Positions 6,830 to 13,795 of a stretch of DNA of 16,360 nt are shown here, in pieces. Below the pieces are notes generated by a model. That model saw only the letters and a program-made list of their open reading frames with translations, did no database searches and was not told where the DNA came from. This DNA is from Candidatus Kapaibacterium sp. (GTDB lineage: Bacteria; Bacteroidota; Ignavibacteria; Palsa-1295). The first letter of the stretch is position 1. Every line of letters starts with the position of its first letter. The stretch covers positions 1-16,360 of the forward strand of contig JANWLI010000053.1 of NCBI GenBank assembly GCA_025450975.1, written 5' to 3'. A program made the translations under genes and the position numbers.

Positions 6830-7759
6830 ATGGAATTCGCACTTACAACAGATAGCCTCGTCAAACGTTTCGGAAACGAGGCGACGGGAGTACATGCCCT
6901 GCAGGGTGTGAGTATCTCCGTTGGCCACGGCGAGATCTATTCCCTGCTCGGCCCGAACGGCGCAGGAAAGACGACCTTCATCAAGTGTCTGCTCGGGATT
7001 GTCTTTCCGACGAGCGGCTCCGGATACATCCTCGGCCATCCGCTCGGCGAGATCAAGGCAAAAGAAGGGATCGGCTACCTCCCGGAAAACCATCGGTACC
7101 CGCTGCACCTTACAGGCGAACAGGTACTCTCCTACTTCGGCAAGCTTTCCGGCGTGACAGAGCCAACACTCAGTAAGCGCATCGAGGAAACGCTCGATAT
7201 CGTTGGCATGAAGGACTGGCGCAACACGAGAGTACGCAAGTACTCGAAAGGCATGATGCAGCGCATCGGTCTTGCCCAGGCGCTGATTAACGACCCAAAG
7301 CTGATCATCCTCGACGAACCCACCGACGGCGTCGATCCAGTCGGCCGCAAGGAGATCCGCGAAGTCCTCGTACGGCTTCGCAACATGGGCAAAACGGTTT
7401 TTCTTAACTCGCATCTTCTTTCTGAGGTCGAGCGTATCTCCGATCGCGTTGCCATCATGCAGAGCGGCAGGCTGATCACCGAAGGCACCGTGAACGACCT
7501 CACGCGTACGAAAAATGAGTATGAATTGAAAGTCTCGGCGCATGACGGCAAGTCGCTCAGTTCGATACTTAAAGAAGCAGTTCTGCGCGAAGAGGATGGA
7601 CAGAGCGATGTAGCCTTCGAATCGCTGCAAGAGCTCAATACGGCGATAGACTCGCTTCGCTCGCATGGTATTCTCATCGAGAGCCTCGTACCCAAGCGTA
7701 CGTCATTGGAAGACATCTTTATTAAACTTATCGGATCGGCAGAGGTAGAAAGACGGTAA
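6830..7759 (+). CDS. ABC transporter ATP-binding protein (ABC-2 exporter type)
   Basis: The 309-residue ATPase carries Walker A GPNGAGKTT (41-49), a Q-loop region reading YLPENHRYP (83-91), and signature SKGMMQR (139-145). Walker B is LIILDEP (158-164), the D-loop is GVDP, and the switch histidine is His195 (NSH). The Glu in place of the Q-loop Gln and the SKGM signature are usual in the NatA/CcmA/GldA-like subfamily that pairs with ABC-2 permeases. The last 80 or so residues form the accessory C-terminal domain of such ATPases (RTSLEDIFIKL). It should power export or membrane remodelling with the permease encoded next; the genes overlap by one base (TAATG). Substrate unknown. The start codon lies 3 bases after a heptamer array and has no Shine-Dalgarno. 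Confidence 0.93.
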   Translation: MEFALTTDSLVKRFGNEATGVHALQGVSISVGHGEIYSLLGPNGAGKTTFIKCLLGIVFPTSGSGYILGHPLGEIKAKEGIGYLPENHRYPLHLTGEQVLSYFGKLSGVTEPTLSKRIEETLDIVGMKDWRNTRVRKYSKGMMQRIGLAQALINDPKLIILDEPTDGVDPVGRKEIREVLVRLRNMGKTVFLNSHLLSEVERISDRVAIMQSGRLITEGTVNDLTRTKNEYELKVSAHDGKSLSSILKEAVLREEDGQSDVAFESLQELNTAIDSLRSHGILIESLVPKRTSLEDIFIKLIGSAEVERR

Positions 7760-8592
7760 TGCTGAAATTCAGAGCGATCATCGAAGAAACATTTCGCGAA
7801 GCACGAGCAAGAAAAACACTTGTCGGCTTTTTCTTCCTTTCCTGCATCCTTATTATCATTACCTTCTTTGTCTTTCAGAACGATACGGTCCTGAGCGCGA
7901 TGGACGAGTCGGCCGAGCATCGACCCGAAGATATGGCCGCAGCGCTCCTGAGCACAACCGTCCTCGATGTCATGTGGATGGCTATCGCATGGATCCTCTA
8001 CGTCTTTGCATTATGTCTGGGCATCTTTGCATCGGCAAGTTTCATCACGTCAATGATGGAGAAAGGTGCGATCGATCTGTTGCTCTCGAAGCCTGTTCCC
8101 CGCTGGCTCTATATCCTTGGAAGATATACCGGTGCTGCGATCATCATGTTCCTGGAGGTGACGTTCTTTGTGCTTGGCATGTGGGTCGTCGTCTCACTTT
8201 CTGTTGGAAGGTGGAATATGGGCTTCCCGATGAGCATCGTACACATCATGCTTGGCTTTGCGAGCTTGTATTCGGTTGTCGTGCTCGTGAGCGTGCTCAG
8301 CAGATCGAATCTGCTTGCGATCATCGCCGGGTTTGGTATTTTCTTTATTGCGTTTCTCCTGGCGATCGGACGCTTTGGCAGTGAGATCGTCGATACCGGT
8401 GAAAAGGGTATATTCGGCTATATCACCGATGTGCTGTACTACGTCTTCCCGCAATCGATCGATATGGGGACGAATATGGCCAACGGCATTATTGGCAAAG
8501 ATATTAAGTGGACGCCGATCTTCCTGAACCTCGGACTCACTGTAAGTTATCTAACAATGTCGGTGATGGCCTTTAAGAAGAAGGAATTCTGA
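7759..8592 (+). CDS. ABC-2 type transporter permease
   Basis: This 277-residue integral membrane protein has about six transmembrane segments, near residues 21-40, 72-96, 121-149, 157-180, 184-204 and 252-272. Between the second and third lies EKGAIDLLLSKPVPRWLYIL, the cytoplasmic coupling segment typical of NosY/ABC-2 permeases. An extracytoplasmic loop of about 30 residues follows the first helix. It partners the ATPase just upstream, with overlapping stop and start. No third component such as a GldG-like binding subunit is adjacent. The substrate cannot be inferred. The final 20 bases overlap the convergent gene on the minus strand. Confidence 0.9.
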   Translation: MLKFRAIIEETFREARARKTLVGFFFLSCILIIITFFVFQNDTVLSAMDESAEHRPEDMAAALLSTTVLDVMWMAIAWILYVFALCLGIFASASFITSMMEKGAIDLLLSKPVPRWLYILGRYTGAAIIMFLEVTFFVLGMWVVVSLSVGRWNMGFPMSIVHIMLGFASLYSVVVLVSVLSRSNLLAIIAGFGIFFIAFLLAIGRFGSEIVDTGEKGIFGYITDVLYYVFPQSIDMGTNMANGIIGKDIKWTPIFLNLGLTVSYLTMSVMAFKKKEF

Positions 8593-9982
8593 TCGGTACG
8601 CCGAAATATTTCGCGTAGATCCTCTCAATGATCAGCCGCATATGGTGGGCTTCGGGAAGCACAGCGATGTAGTTATTGTAAATACCGACTGCCTGGGAGC
8701 GATCCGTATCGATACACTTGATGAGTTCAATGACCGCCCTGAGAAACTCCGTGTTCTTAAAGCCATTACGTATCATATATCGGATATGGCGTTTAGCAGC
8801 TTCCTCGGCAAGTAGCGGATTGCCTTTCATAGCAATGAAAAACACCTCAAACTGACGGATGAGAATTTCCATACGGATATTCCGCCCCTTTCTGATATTT
8901 GATTCAAGCGCTTTCCGCATGCATCGTTCTGCTTCGACAAGATTACCTGAGTAGAGATGGAAGAGCATTAGTAACCGCCAGTAGTAAATCGCTATGCCAT
9001 AGCTTAGGAGATCGGGATTATACGGAAAGTACTTCTGGATATAGCTTTTTGCAGTCCGGAGATCTCCCGTCCGCAGAAGCATCGGGTAAAAATGGTACAG
9101 ATACCGAAGTGGAAATCCGTTACGCCACAATTTCTTCTCGTCGAAGTATTTGCGGTAGTAACTGACGTTGGTAATATTCCCGGTCCTGTTTTCGAGTTCG
9201 AACTTATACTGGAGCTCAAAATAATCTTCGATCTCGCCGAGTAGTTTCGGATGCGCAGCGATCAGTTGCATTCCAAGATGGTAATAGTACTCCGCTTGCT
9301 CGAAATCAAGAACGAGGCGCAGATAATGACGAAGTAACTTAAAGATCAGTACAAATTCGAGGAAGGGATTTGTGCCGCGTGCAAGTTCGAGCACTTCCTT
9401 GAGTTGCGCTAAATGATGGTTCACCTTCTTACTATCGAATGCAGATTTGATGTACGCTTCGATCTGTTCGTCGATCACTTCGATACGGACAAAAAGCCGG
9501 TCATTCGGATGCTTCGGTCGCTTGGCTTCAACATATTTCGCAACATACCCCCTGCCCTCAGCCAGCACCTTCGCATTACCCGGAGGTATAATATAGAATT
9601 CGGATACCAGGAGAACCTTCAAGTAATACATCTCGATCGTTGTTGGATTTCCTGAAGACAGTGCGAAAGTCTCCTGCTTTCGCATTTCATAGTAATGATG
9701 ACGAAAGAGTTGTTTATTACCGAGAAAACGGAGAAGATCGATGCCACCCCGGGGTGCGACATCACGATAGCAGGCAGCTAGCATTTCTGAAAGTAATTGA
9801 TTATACCGAAGCCGGGTGATCTTGGATGCACGGACGATACCTTCGGCATCGATACCTGTACGCGAACGGCATTTGAGGATCTTAAGAAAAATACGACGCT
9901 TTACTCCACGAAATTGCAGAGGTCGGAGCTTCTGGCGCTCAGTCTTACTAAGAGCAAAGATGAATTCTTCGAGCAAACTCAT
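8573..9982 (-). CDS. Hypothetical 469-residue helical-repeat (TPR-like) protein
   Basis: I do not recognise a named family. The N-terminal 85 residues are basic and helical (SKTERQKLRPLQFRGVKRRI, then a Leu/Tyr-rich helix). The rest looks like degenerate tetratricopeptide-type helical hairpins rich in Tyr, Phe and Leu, for example FEQAEYYYHLGMQLIAAHP, TGDLRTAKSYIQKYF and YSGNLVEAERCMRKALE. There is no signal peptide or membrane segment, so it is probably cytoplasmic and may be a scaffold or protein-binding regulator. It ends with a 20-base tail-to-tail overlap with the ABC permease gene and begins after a 329-base gap containing an inverted-repeat element. Codon use looks like that of its neighbours. 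Confidence 0.8.
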   Translation of the reverse strand: MSLLEEFIFALSKTERQKLRPLQFRGVKRRIFLKILKCRSRTGIDAEGIVRASKITRLRYNQLLSEMLAACYRDVAPRGGIDLLRFLGNKQLFRHHYYEMRKQETFALSSGNPTTIEMYYLKVLLVSEFYIIPPGNAKVLAEGRGYVAKYVEAKRPKHPNDRLFVRIEVIDEQIEAYIKSAFDSKKVNHHLAQLKEVLELARGTNPFLEFVLIFKLLRHYLRLVLDFEQAEYYYHLGMQLIAAHPKLLGEIEDYFELQYKFELENRTGNITNVSYYRKYFDEKKLWRNGFPLRYLYHFYPMLLRTGDLRTAKSYIQKYFPYNPDLLSYGIAIYYWRLLMLFHLYSGNLVEAERCMRKALESNIRKGRNIRMEILIRQFEVFFIAMKGNPLLAEEAAKRHIRYMIRNGFKNTEFLRAVIELIKCIDTDRSQAVGIYNNYIAVLPEAHHMRLIIERIYAKYFGVPIRIPSS

Positions 9983-10311
9983 TTTTTATCGAATGAGCTT
10001 AGTTTGGATAAGTACAATGATCGTATTCGTAAATGATGAGCGTATATCAAGTTGCAGAACCCATTTGTTCCTTTGCAAGGGCGGTCTGGTTTATCTGTCT
10101 TAATTACTTACTTTACAATATGTTATGAATCGGATATGCGAACACATTATGACTTATAGCTTTGCCAAATCTACCAATCATTCGGTAAGTTTGCATCGTG
10201 GTAAGGGTTCTCCATTATTAAGATACATGGCATGGGGTCGCTTGCGGCCCCCTACTTTCATCTCAAGCCATGTTTCCTTACCACCGGCCCCTGTTTAGTT
10301 AGCTAATTTCC
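9983..10311. other. 329-base non-coding gap between a helical-repeat protein and a GNAT gene
   Basis: The gap lies upstream of the 469-residue protein gene and downstream of the GNAT gene, both on the minus strand. Its left two thirds are AT-rich and should hold the promoter of the 469-residue gene. TTGATA around 10047-10052 on the minus strand is a possible -35 but no convincing -10 follows, so I do not annotate a promoter. Its right third is GC-richer and holds the nested inverted repeats at 10198-10284. A 27-codon minus-strand frame (10178-10261) runs through the repeat but has no independent support. Confidence 0.6.
10198..10284 (+). ncRNA. Nested three-stem inverted-repeat element, candidate structured RNA
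   Basis: Three inverted repeats are nested about one axis. The outer is GTGGTAAGG (10198-10206) with CCTTACCAC (10276-10284), the middle ACATGGC (10225-10231) with GCCATGT (10267-10273), and the inner GGGGTCG (10234-10240) with CGGCCCC (10245-10251) closing a CTTG tetraloop. The outer stem can add a G10207-U10275 pair and the inner stem contains a U-G pair (10238/10247). Both are wobble pairs on the plus strand but A-C mismatches on the minus strand, which favours plus-strand RNA. Unpaired segments are asymmetric, 17 bases on the 5' side and 15 on the 3' side. I recognise no known RNA family and see no promoter; it could be a non-autonomous repeat element. Confidence 0.45.
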
Positions 10312-10818
10312 CTATGCTACATGCAGCTCATACTTTTGCATGAGCACCGTTTTCTTACCGAATGAATCCGATTCCTTCTCTTCCGTTAGTTGAAACCCAA
10401 ACTTCTGGTATAATCCTGCCGCGGCACTGAGGTCGCTCGTCGTCCAAAGGTACGAAGATGCATACCCGCAGCCAAGCATGTATTCCATATATAGCTCCAT
10501 CAACCGCTGTCCCAAGCCAATGCCGCGATACTCCGGAAGGATGAGAAAGTATCGCAACTGTGCAGCGGTGCCGCGGTTCATGAGCAGCATAAAGCCGACG
10601 ATCTTCTCCTCATGCTCGCAGATCCAGGCGCGATTTGTTTTCGGATCGTAGCTCTTGAAAAATTCGCTTAAGCCTTCTGCAACGTAGGACTCAAACTCGA
10701 TCCCATAGTCGTATTCCTCTTTATACAGGGTGCCGTGCAGGTGAACAATTTGGCCGATATCTCCCGGCCGGAGGTAGGTTCGAATGGAGATATCGTCAAG
10801 TGCAGGCTTGCCTTTCAT
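10312..10818 (-). CDS. GNAT family N-acetyltransferase
   Basis: The 168-residue protein has the GNAT fold. The acetyl-CoA binding motif A reads LRYFLILPEYRGIGLG, with the pyrophosphate loop R98-G-I-G-L-G103. A downstream strand/helix SSYLWTTSDLSAAAGLYQKFGF is the usual motif B ending in a Tyr and GF. The N-terminal part (IRTYLRPGDIGQIVHLHGTLY) and the LW(T)T....AA.LY...GF pattern resemble the acetyltransferase half of MarR-GNAT fusion proteins, but no MarR domain is present. It would transfer acetyl from acetyl-CoA to an amine on an unknown substrate. It is a lone gene, with the structured inverted-repeat element just beyond its 3' end and a small acidic ORF divergent upstream. Confidence 0.9.
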   Translation of the reverse strand: MKGKPALDDISIRTYLRPGDIGQIVHLHGTLYKEEYDYGIEFESYVAEGLSEFFKSYDPKTNRAWICEHEEKIVGFMLLMNRGTAAQLRYFLILPEYRGIGLGQRLMELYMEYMLGCGYASSYLWTTSDLSAAAGLYQKFGFQLTEEKESDSFGKKTVLMQKYELHVA

Positions 10819-10942
10819 AGCAGAGTATTAACAATCCTTTTCCCTGGTTTCATTCATGGAACAAGCTCGGGAAGTCAATTGTACTGATAGATAGCTATAC
10901 TGTTCCCTAAACTCACATCACTCTCCCCAAGAAAAAAACATC

Positions 10943-11134
10943 ATGGAAGAGAAGAAACATAGTAATATCGAGCCGCTTGCGGAAACCGATATGAAAGAGG
11001 AGATCCCTCATGAACTATTTGCGGAAAAGAAGGCTGATCTGGAAGCGCTAAATCATAAAGTGCATGATGGTGGTGAAGCAGAGATCCCGCCACTTACACT
11101 GGAGGACTTCGAAGATCCGACAGCGGACGACTAG
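10943..11134 (+). CDS. Small acidic hypothetical protein, 63 residues
   Basis: The frame encodes a very acidic, hydrophilic peptide (MEEKKHSNIEPLAETDMKEE at the start, LTLEDFEDPTADD at the end) with no membrane segment or cysteine, probably disordered. I recognise no family. It is one of few plus-strand genes here and stands alone. TATACT at 10896-10901 could be a promoter -10 box, but no good -35 is visible, and no strong Shine-Dalgarno precedes the ATG. Its TAG stop and the nadD TAG stop on the opposite strand share the four bases CTAG (11131-11134). Composition biased to Glu/Asp/Lys with balanced codon use suggests a real gene, but this is unproved. Confidence 0.6.
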   Translation: MEEKKHSNIEPLAETDMKEEIPHELFAEKKADLEALNHKVHDGGEAEIPPLTLEDFEDPTADD

Positions 11135-11700
11135 CTTCTGTACAGCTGCTTACTTTCAATATAGTCAGCAACTCCTGCAGTGACCAGGTAGCGAATATCT
11201 TTGCCTTCCCGCACCCGTTTGCGGATCTCTGTCGATGAGATGTCGAGAATAGGCGTCTCGGGAAAGATAAATGGATGGCTCGTGACGATCGCCTCTGTCG
11301 TCGATCGCCTGAAGATCGCGACCTTGACACTCGCAAGAATATCCTGAGACCGATGCCATTTCTCGAAATCGGCGATATTATCAGCTCCGACAAGCAGATG
11401 CAGCTCCCAGTCCGGATGCTCGCTGCGCAATTGCTCGATCGTATCGATCGTGTAGGTAATACCTTGTCGCCGCACTTCAATATCAGATACATCGAATGCA
11501 TCATATCCTGCGACCGATAGCTCGACCATAGCGAGCCGATCTGCAGCAGATGCAACGACATCATTGCGCTTGAACGGATGATCGCCGGAAGGAATAAAGA
11601 CGATCTTGTCAAGTTCTAGTGCTTCGAGCGTATACTGCGCGCAGATCAAATGGCCGAGATGCGGCGGGTCGAATGCTCCACCCAACAGACCAACGCGCAT
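11131..11700 (-). CDS. nadD: Nicotinate-nucleotide adenylyltransferase
   Basis: NadD joins ATP and nicotinate mononucleotide to give deamido-NAD in NAD synthesis. The 189-residue protein has the nucleotidyltransferase motif GGAFDPPHLGH (7-17, with both catalytic histidines), the IPSGDHPFK region, GAD...F..W (105-115), and the second ATP-binding motif ISSTEIRKR (154-162). Length and motifs are those of bacterial NadD. The ATG follows the PorE-like gene's TAA by 5 bases, so it is probably the last gene of the argS-CNNM-porE-like-nadD transcription unit. It converges with a small acidic ORF whose stop overlaps. Confidence 0.97.
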   Translation of the reverse strand: MRVGLLGGAFDPPHLGHLICAQYTLEALELDKIVFIPSGDHPFKRNDVVASAADRLAMVELSVAGYDAFDVSDIEVRRQGITYTIDTIEQLRSEHPDWELHLLVGADNIADFEKWHRSQDILASVKVAIFRRSTTEAIVTSHPFIFPETPILDISSTEIRKRVREGKDIRYLVTAGVADYIESKQLYRS

Positions 11701-11705
11701 TAGTA

Positions 11706-13760
11706 TTATCGTTTCAGGATTGCAAATTCGGTGCGGCGGTTCAGCTGCCTGCCCTCTTCCGTCTCGTTCGGTGCTACCGGACGCGTCGAGCCATACCCCT
11801 TCGCAGTGATGCGGGCTCCATCGATACCACCGGTATAGATCAGATAGTGACGAACGGCTTTCGCGCGGTTTTCAGAAAGCAATGTGTTATAGGCTTCGTC
11901 GCCGACGGTGTCGGTGTGTCCCGAGAGTTCGATCTCCATCGTCGGATACGTCTTAAGCATCTTCGCAACGTTTCGTAATTCCGCGAACGACTCTTTGCGC
12001 AGTGTTGCCTTGTCAAAGTCGAAGAAAATGTTGTTCAGTACGACAGTCTCCGGAGGCGTGGGAGTTACGTTCGTTTTTGTTTTACTTGTGTCCTTGGGAG
12101 GAATAGTCTTGATTGGATCCTTGGGCGGATTATTATTGGAAGCGTAGATCGAAGTGTCGGCAGCTGAGAGTGGAATATTGTGTGTCACTTCCCTATACTT
12201 CGATGTGTCGGACACGGTAAAATTACCTGAGTAGAACAGATAGTTTGTTGCTGTAGCAGTAACGCCATACAATTTACCTAATGGCAACGGAACGCGATAC
12301 TCACCTGTCGTAGCATCGGACTGATAAACGGCCAGCAACTCATCCTTATCCAGATCCATCAGCTCGATCTTCGCGCGAACAGGTTTCTTCGTACGCTTAT
12401 CGAACACGGTACCCATGACGAGAATAACTGGCTTCGGCTGAAGATCCGCAGGAAGCACTGCGAAGAAGAGATCGGTATTGCCGAGTCTACCGCGATCGGA
12501 ATCGTAGATGATCGTGTCACCGCGCGCCGGGATCGTCAAGAACTCATCGTTGCCGGAGGTGTTGATCGGCGTCCCCAGGTTTTTCGGCTCTGTCCATGTG
12601 CCATCATCCTGCCGATAGGTTACAAAGAGATCGTGCTCTCCGTAACCAGCATGCTCATCGGACGAAAAGTAGAGTGTGCGTCCATCGGCAGCAATAAACG
12701 GCGAGCGTTCGCTACCTGCGGTATTGATCGTCTCTCCGAGATTTACCGGAGCCGCCCAGCCACTGCCCGTATTGCGATAGCTTACCCAGAGATCTTCCGA
12801 TCCGTCGACCGAGCCAAGTCTGCGCGAGGAAAAATAGAGTGCCGTGCCATCGGGATTGATCGAAGGCTGCCCATCCCACTGCGGAGAGTTGACGACGCGT
12901 CCAATATTGATCGATGCCTTCCAGCCGGAATCGTCGAGAGCACTCATGTAAATGTCGCAGTCGCCAACACCGTCGGGGCGGCGGCATAGCGAGTAGTAGA
13001 CTTCCTGTCCGTCAGCGCTGAATGTCGAAGCACCTTCATCGTCGATGGTATTGATCGCACCCATCGGTCGCGATACTGCCCAGCGGCCCGAGCCGTCTCT
13101 ATTTGCAGTGAAGAGATCGTCGCCAAAGTCGCCGGTCTCGTTGTACTTCTGCGTGTTCGTCGAAGGACGGCGTGAGGTGAAGTAGAGCAACTTGCCATCG
13201 AGTGTCACTGCAGGGCCAAACTCGAGATATGGAGAGTTGACAGAGTCAAGCGGAACAGGTTCGAATGTATTCCCCGGTTGCTTGCGTAATTCCTGACTCC
13301 GCTCGGTGTAGTTGATAAACGATAGTGAGCGGCGCAACGTGAGGCTATCCTCTTCGAGGATCGGCTTCATACGTCTGGTGAAAAGGTTATACGCAATGGC
13401 CGCGCTGTCAAACTTCCGGAGCGTTCGGTATGATAATGCGAGGTTGTAATAGTTGTAATCGTCGAAGGCAGAGTCAAGCGCTATGGCACGCTTGTAAAAC
13501 TCGATGGCCTTCGAGTAATTGCGCAGCTTCTGGTACATTGCTGCGATACGCTGGACGGGATACGGATACTTCGTATCGGCAGCGATCGCCTGGTTGTACT
13601 TATAGAGCGCCTCGGCAAATTGTCCCTGCTGCTCGTACTCATAGCCTTCGCGGGCATGATCGAGCGCTTCTTTCGAGGGCTGAGCAAATACCGTAACGGA
13701 TATGAGCGAAATGACGACGAACGTAACGGAGCGTAATGTCCGGTACACATTTATATTCAT
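11706..13760 (-). CDS. PorE-like outer-envelope protein: TPR, PD40 propeller, CRD, OmpA C-terminal domain
   Basis: The 684-residue product starts with a signal peptide (residues 1-26, cleavage after VFA). Then come about three TPR units (27-150), a five-blade PD40 propeller (about 180-435, repeated SPDG/LYFSSRR-type motifs) and a carboxypeptidase-regulatory-like beta domain (about 445-540). A Pro/Lys/Thr linker (540-572) leads to an OmpA-like peptidoglycan-binding domain with GHTDT and LSENRAKAV, holding the Asp and Arg that contact diaminopimelate. This domain order is that of PorE, the type IX secretion component that links the machine to peptidoglycan. Unlike PorE there is no lipobox cysteine after the signal. 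I chose ATG 13758-13760 because it follows AAAAGGA by 12 bases and starts the signal peptide cleanly. A TTG ten codons earlier is less likely. Confidence 0.92.
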   Translation of the reverse strand: MNINVYRTLRSVTFVVISLISVTVFAQPSKEALDHAREGYEYEQQGQFAEALYKYNQAIAADTKYPYPVQRIAAMYQKLRNYSKAIEFYKRAIALDSAFDDYNYYNLALSYRTLRKFDSAAIAYNLFTRRMKPILEEDSLTLRRSLSFINYTERSQELRKQPGNTFEPVPLDSVNSPYLEFGPAVTLDGKLLYFTSRRPSTNTQKYNETGDFGDDLFTANRDGSGRWAVSRPMGAINTIDDEGASTFSADGQEVYYSLCRRPDGVGDCDIYMSALDDSGWKASINIGRVVNSPQWDGQPSINPDGTALYFSSRRLGSVDGSEDLWVSYRNTGSGWAAPVNLGETINTAGSERSPFIAADGRTLYFSSDEHAGYGEHDLFVTYRQDDGTWTEPKNLGTPINTSGNDEFLTIPARGDTIIYDSDRGRLGNTDLFFAVLPADLQPKPVILVMGTVFDKRTKKPVRAKIELMDLDKDELLAVYQSDATTGEYRVPLPLGKLYGVTATATNYLFYSGNFTVSDTSKYREVTHNIPLSAADTSIYASNNNPPKDPIKTIPPKDTSKTKTNVTPTPPETVVLNNIFFDFDKATLRKESFAELRNVAKMLKTYPTMEIELSGHTDTVGDEAYNTLLSENRAKAVRHYLIYTGGIDGARITAKGYGSTRPVAPNETEEGRQLNRRTEFAILKR

Positions 13761-13795
13761 GCTGTTATCTGATCCTTTTCGTCGTAACAAAAGCT

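Noticed and set aside
6812..7666. Minus-strand open frame of 284 codons opposite the ABC ATPase
   Set aside because: The plus strand here has every ABC ATPase motif in frame; the antisense frame is a by-product of codon bias.
6830..7759. Q-loop glutamine replaced by Glu and atypical SKGMM signature in the ABC ATPase
   Set aside because: Both variants are common in the NatA/CcmA-like ATPase subfamily, so this is not evidence of loss of function.
10816..10942. Divergent gap between the GNAT gene and the small acidic ORF as a regulated promoter region
   Set aside because: A TATACT box exists, but no matching -35 or clear operator palindrome could be defended.
10945..13760. Possible gliding or type IX secretion locus (PorE-like protein, GldE-like CNNM protein, ABC transporter)
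   Set aside because: No PorKLMN, SprA or GldF/G homologues are present, the CNNM protein is a generic CorC-type member, and the genes sit in a housekeeping operon with argS and nadD.
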